From an uncultured Oscillospiraceae bacterium (GTDB lineage Bacteria; Bacillota; Clostridia; Oscillospirales; Oscillospiraceae), in the NCBI GenBank assembly GCA_934567355.1, contig CAKTJC010000022.1:1-46314 (forward strand): DNA of 46,314 nt. Reading direction: 5' to 3'. How positions within the stretch are numbered: position 1 is the first letter of the stretch; every line of letters begins with the position of its first letter. The notes beneath the pieces were generated by a model. That model did not search any database. It was not told where the DNA came from and saw only the letters and a program-made list of their open reading frames with translations. This document shows positions 16,594 through 23,606 of this stretch, piece after piece. The position numbers were made by a program, and so were the translations under genes.

Positions 16594-17078
16594 AGAAGCG
16601 CCTCCAGGGGGCTGACCGTGCAGCCCTTGCCTTCATAATAGGCAAGCATTTCGGGGATCTTTTTCTTATCGTAGCTGGTAATGCAGTCAGAAAGCACGTG
16701 GACGGTATAGCCGGCTTTGCGCATATTGTAGCAGGTGGATTTGATGCAGACCGTGGCATCCGCACCGGCAACGAAGAATTTATTGATGCCGTTTTCCCGG
16801 ATGAAGGCTGCAAATTCCTCGCTTGTCAGCGCATTGCCGGCGGTTTTGGTAAAAATGTGGTCAGAGACAACGTTCAGCTCCGGTACGAATTCCGCACCGC
16901 GGGTGCCGGGCTTAAACGCCCTTGCTCCCGGGGAGAGGTAATGATTTCGGATGTAAACAATGCTCATTTTTTCGCTGACTGCCCAGGTGATCGCCTGATT
17001 GACACGATCGATGATGTCTGCGTAGTTCTTGGTGATGTCATTTTGAAGGTCGATGACGACCAATGCCTTGTTGTTCAT
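16590..17078 (-). CDS. Isochorismatase-family cysteine hydrolase
   Basis: A 162-residue alpha/beta hydrolase of the isochorismatase/nicotinamidase superfamily. The catalytic triad is visible: Asp in VVIDLQNDITKNY (residues 8-12), Lys in HIFTKTAGNAL and Cys in GADATVCIKSTCYN. Possible reactions include amide or N-carbamoyl hydrolysis; the substrate cannot be deduced. It lies in an operon with the 155-residue protein upstream (18 bp) and the CatA-like gene downstream (4-base overlap). Confidence 0.87.
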   Translation of the reverse strand: MNNKALVVIDLQNDITKNYADIIDRVNQAITWAVSEKMSIVYIRNHYLSPGARAFKPGTRGAEFVPELNVVSDHIFTKTAGNALTSEEFAAFIRENGINKFFVAGADATVCIKSTCYNMRKAGYTVHVLSDCITSYDKKKIPEMLAYYEGKGCTVSPLEALL

Positions 17079-17096
17079 TTTTCTGTTTCCTTTCAG

Positions 17097-17564
17097 TCAA
17101 AAAAGCGGCATCTCACCGCCGAAATGTGCTGTCTTTTCCAGCAGAGGGCCTTTCTCGCCCATGGTAAAGGCAATGTCGCTGCTGCGGATGCAGAGCAGAC
17201 GCATGCCGGGCGTCAAGCGGAGAAATTCCAGCATTTCCTCCGTCAGCCGAACTTCCCCCGCTGCCGAAATCTCCGCCCAGCAATAGGCGCGCCCTTTGTA
17301 GGGAAGAAACAGGCCGGAGGGTGCTTCATAGTGCAGAAGCGCCGGTGTCCCGGTCAGGATGTGCCCCAGCTTCGACGGCAGGAGCAGCCCTTGCCGCGTC
17401 ACGCAGAAACCGCCCGTGACCTTGCTGCCGGTAAAAAGATATACCCTGCCTTCCGAAGCGATGTGATACTCCTCCACTGCCTGCGGCGGGAGCCGGACGC
17501 TCCCGTCCGGACGAATCAACGATTCCCCGAAAATGAATTTCCCGCTCTTGTTCATCTGCGGCAT
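17097..17564 (-). CDS. Conserved protein of unknown function with AbrB-like repeats
   Basis: A 155-residue soluble protein. It has two internally similar strand-helix units, DGSVRLPPQAVEEYHI near residue 20 and AGEVRLTEEMLEFLRLTPGM near residue 104, each like the swapped-hairpin element of AbrB/MazE-type proteins (G-x-[VI]-x-LP). No DNA-binding residues can be assigned with confidence. Its ATG overlaps the stop of the 48-residue gene upstream (TAATG), pointing to translational coupling. The function is not recognised. Confidence 0.6.
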   Translation of the reverse strand: MPQMNKSGKFIFGESLIRPDGSVRLPPQAVEEYHIASEGRVYLFTGSKVTGGFCVTRQGLLLPSKLGHILTGTPALLHYEAPSGLFLPYKGRAYCWAEISAAGEVRLTEEMLEFLRLTPGMRLLCIRSSDIAFTMGEKGPLLEKTAHFGGEMPLF

Positions 17565-17710
17565 TAGGCTCGCCCGCTTTCTTCACGGTACCGATCCGGC
17601 GCCGCGCGCAAATTGGCCAGAGAGAGGGCGGGAAGCCCCGCTTCATGTGCTGGCAGCTTTGCACAGTGCTCTGTGCTGCCGGAATCGGTGATGTAAATGA
17701 TCGCGTCCAT
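17564..17710 (-). CDS. 48-residue protein resembling a flavodoxin N-terminus
   Basis: Starts MDAIIYITDSGSTEHCAK and continues LPAHEAGLPALSLANLRAAP, a shape like the first strand, phosphate-binding loop and helix of flavodoxins (KAxIYxSxTGxTxxYA), but it stops after 48 residues. AGAGGA precedes the ATG. The stop overlaps the next start. It may be the stub of a decayed flavodoxin gene kept for translational coupling, or a microprotein. The resemblance is judged by eye. Confidence 0.5.
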   Translation of the reverse strand: MDAIIYITDSGSTEHCAKLPAHEAGLPALSLANLRAAPDRYREESGRA

Positions 17711-17724
17711 TGTATCCTCTTTTC

Positions 17725-17773
17725 AAAAAAACAGACGCAGTGCACGATCCGTTTTGTGATCAGCACTGCGTCT
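17725..17773 (-). terminator. Leader terminator (attenuator) of the 17710-15946 operon
   Basis: AGACGCAGTGC (17733-17743) and GCACTGCGTCT (17763-17773) form an 11-bp perfect stem, followed on the minus strand by seven T at 17731-17725. It lies between the promoter (17788-17816) and the first gene, only 15 bp before the ATG, so it must be read through for expression. Confidence 0.75.
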
Positions 17774-17774
17774 T

Positions 17775-17816
17775 AGCGTCTGACGCTACTATAGTCACCG
17801 AACGGCTGCTTGTCAA
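17775..17816 (-). promoter_or_regulatory. Promoter with palindrome at the start site
   Basis: On the minus strand TTGACA (17816-17811) and TATAGT (17793-17788) are 17 bp apart. The 13-bp palindrome AGCGTC-T-GACGCT (17775-17787) immediately follows the -10 box and covers the expected transcription start, as an operator would. Confidence 0.8.
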
Positions 17817-17824
17817 GAATTTTT

Positions 17825-19084
17825 TCAAAAAGCCTCCCCGGCATACAGCCGTGGGAAGCTGCGCCGGTCAAGGGGGTAGACCAGAATGTACAGCGCCACG
17901 CCTATCAAGCCGATGCCGATAAAAATCAGCCATAGCAAATGGTACTGCCCCTGCGCCGCCATGAGCACGAAGCTGATCAAATACTGGTTGACGGTTTGGA
18001 AGATGGCATACAGCACACTGCCAATCCCGCCAATGCGCCCCCGGTGGGAGGCGGGAACCCGGCGGGACGCATAGGGATTGCTGCCCAGCACACATACGAT
18101 CTCCCCCAGCGTGTACGCAAAAATGCCCGCATACAGCCGCCACATTGCTCCGGCGTTTCTGAATAGTATCATGCTGCTTACGAACAGCACCATGCTCAGC
18201 ACCGTCTTGGGGATCTCCGTCAGGCGTTTCAGCGCCATGGTCAGGATCGGCGTAAACAGGATCACCACCAGGCCATTGAAGGAATTGAGATAACCATAGA
18301 CCGCCGCTCCCTGTTCCCCCATGGCGCCCTTCAGCTGCAGGGGCAGCAGCATACACACGGTACTGTTGCCCACGGAGGTCAGGCAGCCGATCAGCAGCAC
18401 AAAAAGCACCGCCCTGCGCTGCCAGAGCACCCGCGCAACGGGGACGGATTCCGGCAGGGGCATTTCATATTCACCATAGCACTCCGCCTCGGTCTGCTGC
18501 TCCCGGACGGCATTTTCCGGCTTGACGAAAAAGAAAATCAGCACCGTGGAGGTGAAAATTGCCAGTGCATTGACCAGAAATGCCAGGTTGGTATGATCCC
18601 GGAACAGCATTCCCCCCAAGCTGGCGCCGAACACATAGCCCAGGTTGAAGCCCAGGTACGACAGCGAAAACGCCCGCTCCCGCTGTGCGGTGGTGGAATA
18701 GTCGGCATTCAGGGCATCGTAGGCAGGGGTTTCCACATTCTGGAACAGGGACGCCAGAAACGCCAGCATCGCCGTGTGGTTGCCGATGGGCAGCAGAAAG
18801 GCCAGAATATACATGCCGACTGTGAGGCAGTCAAAAAAGAGGATGATATTTTTGCGGGCGAAACGATCCGCCAGCTTGCCGCCCAAAAGCGTCACCGGCA
18901 GAGAAATCAGTCCCGCCGTGGCAATCAGCATGGCAGCGGTGCCGTCGCTGAAGCCCAGCTTGGCGGTGAGCAAAAAGGTGAGCATCGGCCAGACGAAGGA
19001 ACCCATAGCCGTGACCAGCTTGCCCACAAAGAGAATATAAACCTCCCGCTTCAGGCCGGAATATTGTGTGATCATATTTTTCAT
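17825..19084 (-). CDS. MFS transporter (drug efflux-like)
   Basis: A 12-TM major facilitator of about 419 residues. The loop 2-3 motif A is present as GGKLADRFARKN. GLISLPVTLLG and the central cytoplasmic loop with EYEMPLPESVPVARVLWQRR fit drug:H+ antiporters of the MDR/YtbD type. The frame is open upstream to 19228, but those residues lie within the preceding gene and lack hydrophobic character; the ATG at 19084 gives the usual N-terminus (MKNMITQYSGLKREVYILF). It follows the lipoprotein gene by 34 bp. The substrate is unknown. Confidence 0.8.
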   Translation of the reverse strand: MKNMITQYSGLKREVYILFVGKLVTAMGSFVWPMLTFLLTAKLGFSDGTAAMLIATAGLISLPVTLLGGKLADRFARKNIILFFDCLTVGMYILAFLLPIGNHTAMLAFLASLFQNVETPAYDALNADYSTTAQRERAFSLSYLGFNLGYVFGASLGGMLFRDHTNLAFLVNALAIFTSTVLIFFFVKPENAVREQQTEAECYGEYEMPLPESVPVARVLWQRRAVLFVLLIGCLTSVGNSTVCMLLPLQLKGAMGEQGAAVYGYLNSFNGLVVILFTPILTMALKRLTEIPKTVLSMVLFVSSMILFRNAGAMWRLYAGIFAYTLGEIVCVLGSNPYASRRVPASHRGRIGGIGSVLYAIFQTVNQYLISFVLMAAQGQYHLLWLIFIGIGLIGVALYILVYPLDRRSFPRLYAGEAF

Positions 19085-19118
19085 ACAAATAAACTCTTCC
19101 AAATAAAAGGTTCTATTC

Positions 19119-19922
19119 TTATCTCTGCCCGGCAGCCTGCATAATGGCTTCGATCGGCTCAAGCGGTTCGCTGCCCCAGGTGATCTGTACCTCGGCGCAA
19201 TCTGCGGCATCCAGCAGCTCCCGCGCATCAGCGGTCAGCAGCTTCTGGTAGGCGGAATCCACCAGGGCAAGTTTTTGCAGGCACTCTATCAGCTCGAAAT
19301 TCTTTGCGGCCAGCCATGTGGAGGTGGTGTCGCTGATCTCATCCACGCCAAGCTCGGTATTTTGTGCCCAGCCGATCAGCCGGACGGCTGTCTGCATGGC
19401 TGTCCGCTGCGAAGCGTCGGTCGTCCCGGCAGGGATCGCGTCGATCTCCTCCAGAATGGGAAGCGTCAGAACCTGCGCAATATCCGCCGGGGCATCCGGT
19501 GCATCCGAAGAAGAGCAGGTCACGCCGTCCGCGCCAATCGTCACATAGAGCTTTCCCCGCACATAATCGTAAAGGAAAGAGCCTTCTTCCAGGACAGTAC
19601 CGTCCGCCGCTCCCGCGCCGATGCGAAAGAGGATGGAACGGTTCTCGGTTCTGGAAAGCTGCGCAATATCCTCCCCCATAAAGATCCATTCTCCGGCGTG
19701 CAGCAGCGAACCGTCCGCGTTCTCACACACCTTTGTAAAGCTGCCGCCATGCAGGAATACGGAGTCGGCATCGTCCCGCTCCAGCCTGACATATGCGCCA
19801 CATTCCTCCGCTTTTTCACCTTCCCCCGCCTCCGTCGGGCGGGAGCAGCCCGCCATCAAAACAGCAGCCAGGAATGCTGCCGCAGTGAAAAGTACCGAAA
19901 TTCTCTTTTTGCTTTTTGCCAT
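19119..19922 (-). CDS. Lipoprotein of unknown function
   Basis: A 267-residue protein with a Lys-rich n-region, a hydrophobic core and a lipobox: SVLFTAAAFLAAVLMAGCSR, cleavage before Cys26. The mature part is acidic with a beta-rich half (SVFLHGGSFTKVCENADGSL ... LYVTIGADGVTC) followed by a helical half. AGGAGA precedes the ATG. It is likely co-transcribed with the MFS gene and could be a membrane-attached sensor or accessory subunit, but nothing identifies a ligand. Confidence 0.75.
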   Translation of the reverse strand: MAKSKKRISVLFTAAAFLAAVLMAGCSRPTEAGEGEKAEECGAYVRLERDDADSVFLHGGSFTKVCENADGSLLHAGEWIFMGEDIAQLSRTENRSILFRIGAGAADGTVLEEGSFLYDYVRGKLYVTIGADGVTCSSSDAPDAPADIAQVLTLPILEEIDAIPAGTTDASQRTAMQTAVRLIGWAQNTELGVDEISDTTSTWLAAKNFELIECLQKLALVDSAYQKLLTADARELLDAADCAEVQITWGSEPLEPIEAIMQAAGQR

Positions 19923-19978
19923 ATATTCTCCTATGTTTTATAAATTACCGACTACGGATGACAAAATGCGCCTGTTGC

Positions 19979-20296
19979 TTACTGATCTGTATCATCCGGC
20001 TTTTTGTGAAAGCACATTCCCACCGCGAGTCCGATCAGCATGCCAAAGGAAATGCCGATGCCGGTGTTGTTTGCAAACACTGTTCCGATGGTCGCACCGA
20101 AGTACATTCCGAGACACATCCCCTCCATCCCGTAGGTCTCTTCCTGCTTTTTACCCTTCTTTTTCCCAGCCAAAGCGCGAATGATCAAGATCACCGCTAC
20201 TAGGGCAATTGCCGCCCAGCAGGGTGCAGCGGTGCGGAAAGAATGCAAAAGCATGTTCCCCGCCACGCGGATGTTACTCCCAATCGTATCTGCCAT
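19979..20296 (-). CDS. Small membrane protein with glycine-rich helices
   Basis: A 105-residue protein. One TM helix near residues 24-43 (CWAAIALVAVILIIRAL) is followed by a basic loop GKKKGKKQEE and a pair of Gly-rich helices (MCLGMYFGATIGTVF and GIGISFGMLIGLAVGM) like glycine-zipper membrane proteins. AGGAGGA lies before the ATG. It sits between a nitroreductase and a lipoprotein gene. Function unknown. Confidence 0.7.
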   Translation of the reverse strand: MADTIGSNIRVAGNMLLHSFRTAAPCWAAIALVAVILIIRALAGKKKGKKQEETYGMEGMCLGMYFGATIGTVFANNTGIGISFGMLIGLAVGMCFHKKPDDTDQ

Positions 20297-20352
20297 TGTT
20301 CCTCCTGTATTATCGTTTCATTTTTGTGCCGTAGGTGCGGCATAGGCGGAAT

Positions 20353-20973
20353 TTACCACCTGTTCCAATGAATGCGTGTCTTCACATCGATGTCCTTTTG
20401 CTTGATCACCGGCGCATCCGGCTTTGGTCTGCCGATGAAGCAGGGCATGAAATAATCCCCCGGGAAATCCAGGACATTTCTTGCATATTCCGCTTCGCCG
20501 CCCAGCGGAATGCGGAGCGTACAGGCATAGCCCTCCGCCGCAGAGGCGAGGAAAATATTCTCGATGCTGCACCAGATGGAGGCAAAGCCGTTCAGATGAG
20601 ATATGTTTTCGGGATGCAAAATATCCGTCTTCTGCTTCAGCAGCGGGATCACGACTGCAGAAGCATCCAGCAGCATGCGATACTGCTTGGGCACGGCATC
20701 CCTGTAGGCCGCCTGCTGCTCCGGGTCGCTCAGGTTCCAGTCCTTCAGCAGCTGCTCCATATCGCCGGTGGAAATGCCCTTGGGAATGATCTGGAGCAGA
20801 TTCATGACCGTCTCCCTGTCCTGAATCACAATGTAGTGCCAGTCTCTCATGTGGTCGTTCGTCGGTGCTTTCAGCCCCGCCGCGATGATCCTTTCGATAA
20901 TCCGGGCTGGAATGACCTCGCTTTGAAAATCCCGGATCGTTCGTCTTTTTTCAATTACACTGTAAAAATCCAT
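20353..20973 (-). CDS. Nitroreductase-family flavoprotein
   Basis: FMN-dependent NAD(P)H oxidoreductase fold of 206 residues. The family start DFYSVIEKRRTIRDFQSEVI with the FMN-contacting RRTIR is present, then APTNDHMRDWHYIVI, and near the C-terminus GYACTLRIPLGGEAE. AGGAGGATAT precedes the ATG. Possible substrates are quinones or nitroaromatics; none is indicated by context. Confidence 0.85.
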   Translation of the reverse strand: MDFYSVIEKRRTIRDFQSEVIPARIIERIIAAGLKAPTNDHMRDWHYIVIQDRETVMNLLQIIPKGISTGDMEQLLKDWNLSDPEQQAAYRDAVPKQYRMLLDASAVVIPLLKQKTDILHPENISHLNGFASIWCSIENIFLASAAEGYACTLRIPLGGEAEYARNVLDFPGDYFMPCFIGRPKPDAPVIKQKDIDVKTRIHWNRW

Positions 20974-21058
20974 GATATATCCTCCAAAATATACTTATTT
21001 AATTAGCCCTTCTCTTTTGCTGTTCTTTCCAAAGGGCAAGTCCATATTCCCCAATAAA

Positions 21059-21604
21059 TCAGCGCGGCGTTCCTGCCGATAGCCTTAATTCGTACAGGAG
21101 AAAGTCCGTCCACCCGGCATTGTCCGTATGCCAACGCTTCCTGTCTGCACAAACAAAGCCCAGGGATTCATAAAGGTGCCGTGCCGGGATATTGCATGCC
21201 ATTGCATCCAGGCGTATTGCCTTCTTCCCCGATTGGCGGCTAAGCTCTGCGACGCGCCGCATCAGCTTACCGGCAAGTCCCCTTCCCTGAAACTCCGGGG
21301 CAACGCACAGAATATGCACCACGGATACCTCGTCGTCCTTCACTTCCAGCTCCCATGCCGCATCATGATATTCCGCCCCCTGGTGCGGCACTACGGCAAC
21401 AGCCGCCGCAACTGCACCGTTTTCCCGGATAAAGTACATCGTTCCGGACTTTATGTACCCCAGTATCATTTCATCCGTCGGATGCCGCCCATAAACCCAG
21501 CGGGCATAGCGCCCCATATCCTCGGTATTTTCAACGGCGTGCCGATAAAACTGCGTTAAGGGCGCAAAATCCTTTTCCGTCGCCTTGATTAAAGAATCAC
21601 ACAT
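21059..21604 (-). CDS. GNAT-family N-acetyltransferase
   Basis: A 181-residue acetyl-CoA-dependent acyltransferase. Motif A is HILCVAPEFQGRGLAGKLMRR with the pyrophosphate-binding Q/RxxGxA pattern, and motif B is NIPARHLYESLGFV. The start is taken as ATG 21604 (MCDSLIKATEKDF): GGGGGGA lies 6 bp upstream, while the ATG at 21637 would begin within the leader terminator. The gene sits behind an operator-like palindrome and an intrinsic terminator, so it is probably conditionally expressed. The substrate (drug, amine or protein) is unknown. Confidence 0.82.
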   Translation of the reverse strand: MCDSLIKATEKDFAPLTQFYRHAVENTEDMGRYARWVYGRHPTDEMILGYIKSGTMYFIRENGAVAAAVAVVPHQGAEYHDAAWELEVKDDEVSVVHILCVAPEFQGRGLAGKLMRRVAELSRQSGKKAIRLDAMACNIPARHLYESLGFVCADRKRWHTDNAGWTDFLLYELRLSAGTPR

Positions 21605-21622
21605 TTTTTCCCCCCAACAAAC

Positions 21623-21660
21623 AAAAAAGCAGTGCATCCCCTTTTCCGGGGCTGCACTGC
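21623..21660 (-). terminator. Leader terminator of the GNAT gene
   Basis: GCAGTGCAGCCCC and GGGGATGCACTGC (minus strand, 21660-21629) form a 12-13 bp stem followed by six T. It lies 20-55 bp before the GNAT start, downstream of the promoter, and shares its GACGCAGTGC ... GCACTGC arms with the leader terminator at 17725. Confidence 0.8.
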
Positions 21661-21789
21661 GTCAACGCGTCTGGCATTTGAGCTATATTACTAAACCGTA
21701 TCGTGGCCGGGAATGTCCGAAGCAGAACCGGATGTCCCTGCGAAGAGTCGTCCTTCCGTGCCTTTTCCCTCATTCTCATTTTATATCAT

Positions 21790-21833
21790 CGATACGTATC
21801 GCTTATTATATATCAGGCAAGTGCAATTGTCAA
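21790..21833 (-). promoter_or_regulatory. Promoter and palindromic operator of the GNAT unit
   Basis: On the minus strand TTGACA (21833-21828) and TATAAT (21810-21805) are both perfect and 17 bp apart. The 12-bp perfect palindrome CGATACGTATCG (21790-21801) begins 3 bp after the -10 box, across the expected start point. The leader down to the GNAT ATG is about 190 bases and contains a terminator. Confidence 0.8.
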
Positions 21834-21892
21834 GATAGGATCTTCTTCCCTCCGTCAATTGCAGGATCATTTCCGCTCCCACAAATTCGCAC

Positions 21893-21921
21893 TTGCAATC
21901 ACCGGGATACTCCCCTATAAT
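21893..21921 (+). promoter_or_regulatory. Promoter of the MATE gene at 21966
   Basis: TTGCAA (21893-21898) and TATAAT (21916-21921) are 17 bp apart. Confidence 0.7.
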
Positions 21922-21965
21922 AGAATAGAAGTATTGTTGTATTGAGGAGAGAAACAGAAAGCAAC

Positions 21966-23345
21966 ATGGAAAACAAACCTATAAACACTGCACAGACACT
22001 TCAGGAAAACAAGATGGGCATAATGCCCGTCGGAAAGCTTCTTTTCAACATGGCGCTGCCCATGATCATCTCCATGATCGTACAGGCGCTGTACAATGTG
22101 GTAGACAGCATCTACGTATCTCAGGTATCCGAAAGCGCCGTCACCGCCCTGTCCCTGGCTTTCCCGGTTCAGAATATGCAGATTGGCTTCGGTCTGGGCA
22201 TTGCCGTGGGCGTCAACTCCCTGCTCTCCAAGAGCCTGGGTGAGAAAAATCAGGAGGCCGCGAATTATGCCGCAGGCAACGGCATTTTCCTGGTCATCAT
22301 CGCAACGGCACTCTTTATGCTCTTCGGCATCTTCGGCGCGCGGCCGTATTTTGAGATGCAGTCCACCGTGGAAGATACGGTGGAGGGCGGCATTGCCTAC
22401 ACCAGCATCTGCTGCATTCTCACCCTGGGCTGCTTTATGCAGATGCTGGGCGAGCGGCTGCTCCAGTCCTCCGGACGCACGGTATACACCATGGTCAGCC
22501 AGTCCACCGGTGCTGTCATCAATATCATTCTCGACCCGATCTTTATTCATGGACGGCTGGGGCTTCCCGCCATGGGCGTGGCCGGCGCCGCCATCGCTAC
22601 GGTGATCGGTCAGTGGATCGCCGCCGGTATATGCCTGTTTTTCAACCTGCGCTTCAATCCGGACGTGCAGCTGGGGCTCAAATACATCTGCCCCAAGATG
22701 CACACCCTAAAGCCGATTTTCGCCGTGGGCATCCCCACACTGGTAATGAACAGCATCGGCTCCGTGATGAATTTCGGGATGAACCAGATCTTCCAGGGCT
22801 TCAACGAGACCGCCACCGGCGTGTTCGGCATCTATTACAAGCTGCAGAGCTTCTTCTTCATGCCCCTGTTCGGCACCAACAACGCCACCATCTCCATCGT
22901 CGCCTACAATTACGGCGCACGCAAGCCGGAGCGCATGACGAAAACCCTGCGGCTCGCCCTGGTCACCGGGCTGTGTTTCATGCTCTTTGGCCTTGCCGTT
23001 TTCCAGCTGGTGCCGAAAACGCTGCTGGGGCTGTTCAATCCCACCGACGAATTTATGAGCATGGGCGTGAAGGCGCTGCGCATTGTCAGCATTCATTTTC
23101 CCATTGCAGCCGTCGGCATTATGCTGGGTGCCAGCTTCCAGGCGCTGGGCAACGGCATCTATTCCACCATTGTTTCCCTGTGCCGCCAGCTGCTGGTGCT
23201 GCTGCCGGCAGCCTATCTGCTGAGTCTCACCGGCAACGTGGACAATGTCTGGTGGAGCTTCCCCATTGCTGAGGTCGTCAGCGCCGCCGTTACGCTGCTG
23301 CTCTTCCGGCAGCTGTATCTGAAAAAAATCAAACCACTTTTCTGA
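21966..23345 (+). CDS. MATE-family multidrug efflux transporter
   Basis: A cation- or proton-coupled exporter of about 459 residues with 12 predicted TM segments in two MatE repeats. The first repeat has LLFNMALPMIISMIVQALYNVVDSIYVSQ, the typical NorM/DinF start; the second begins near GIPTLVMNSIGSVMNFGMNQ. ATG at 21966 is preferred (MENKPINTAQTL); a TTG at 21942 lies inside the GAGGAGA Shine-Dalgarno. The pumped compound is unknown. Downstream an interspersed repeat separates it from the M3-like peptidase gene. Confidence 0.9.
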   Translation: MENKPINTAQTLQENKMGIMPVGKLLFNMALPMIISMIVQALYNVVDSIYVSQVSESAVTALSLAFPVQNMQIGFGLGIAVGVNSLLSKSLGEKNQEAANYAAGNGIFLVIIATALFMLFGIFGARPYFEMQSTVEDTVEGGIAYTSICCILTLGCFMQMLGERLLQSSGRTVYTMVSQSTGAVINIILDPIFIHGRLGLPAMGVAGAAIATVIGQWIAAGICLFFNLRFNPDVQLGLKYICPKMHTLKPIFAVGIPTLVMNSIGSVMNFGMNQIFQGFNETATGVFGIYYKLQSFFFMPLFGTNNATISIVAYNYGARKPERMTKTLRLALVTGLCFMLFGLAVFQLVPKTLLGLFNPTDEFMSMGVKALRIVSIHFPIAAVGIMLGASFQALGNGIYSTIVSLCRQLLVLLPAAYLLSLTGNVDNVWWSFPIAEVVSAAVTLLLFRQLYLKKIKPLF

Positions 23346-23360
23346 AAGGAGAGAACATAG

Positions 23361-23599
23361 GGAAGCTTTGATTAAATCGACAAGCGCTGACAGTGAGAGA
23401 TTTTTCACCAGACGAAGATTCCAAAAACGGAGGAATGCTGTATGTACCCGCAAGGGGCATGCCGCATCCGCAAGGGGCATGCCGCATCCGTAAGCCGGCT
23501 CCCGTCGGCAACGGCTGCGCTGTATTTCCCGTTTTTGGAACCGCACGGATAGTGAAAAAGATCCGCTACTCCGCCGAAGTCGATTTATTGAGAGGTTCC
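23361..23599. repeat. Interspersed terminal-inverted-repeat element, copy B
   Basis: Ends GGAAGCTTTGATTAAATCG (left) and CGATTTATTGAGAGGTTCC (right). The interior matches copy A (GAGAGATTTTTCACC, GGAGGAATGCTGTATGTA, CCGTTTTTGGAACCGCAC, AAAAAGATCCGCT) but the hairpin loop holds extra DNA: two tandem copies of a 20-bp unit CGCAAGGGGCATGCCGCATC, and then CCGTAAGCCGGCT. The right end lies 7 bp before the ATG of the M3-like gene, whose only GAGG (23591-23594) is within the element. Confidence 0.85.
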
Positions 23600-23606
23600 A
23601 TCGCTT

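Noticed and set aside
17326..17766. A 146-codon minus-strand frame overlapping the AbrB-like and 48-residue genes
   Set aside because: It passes through the leader terminator, lacks a ribosome binding site and is low-complexity; the two smaller coupled frames explain the region better.
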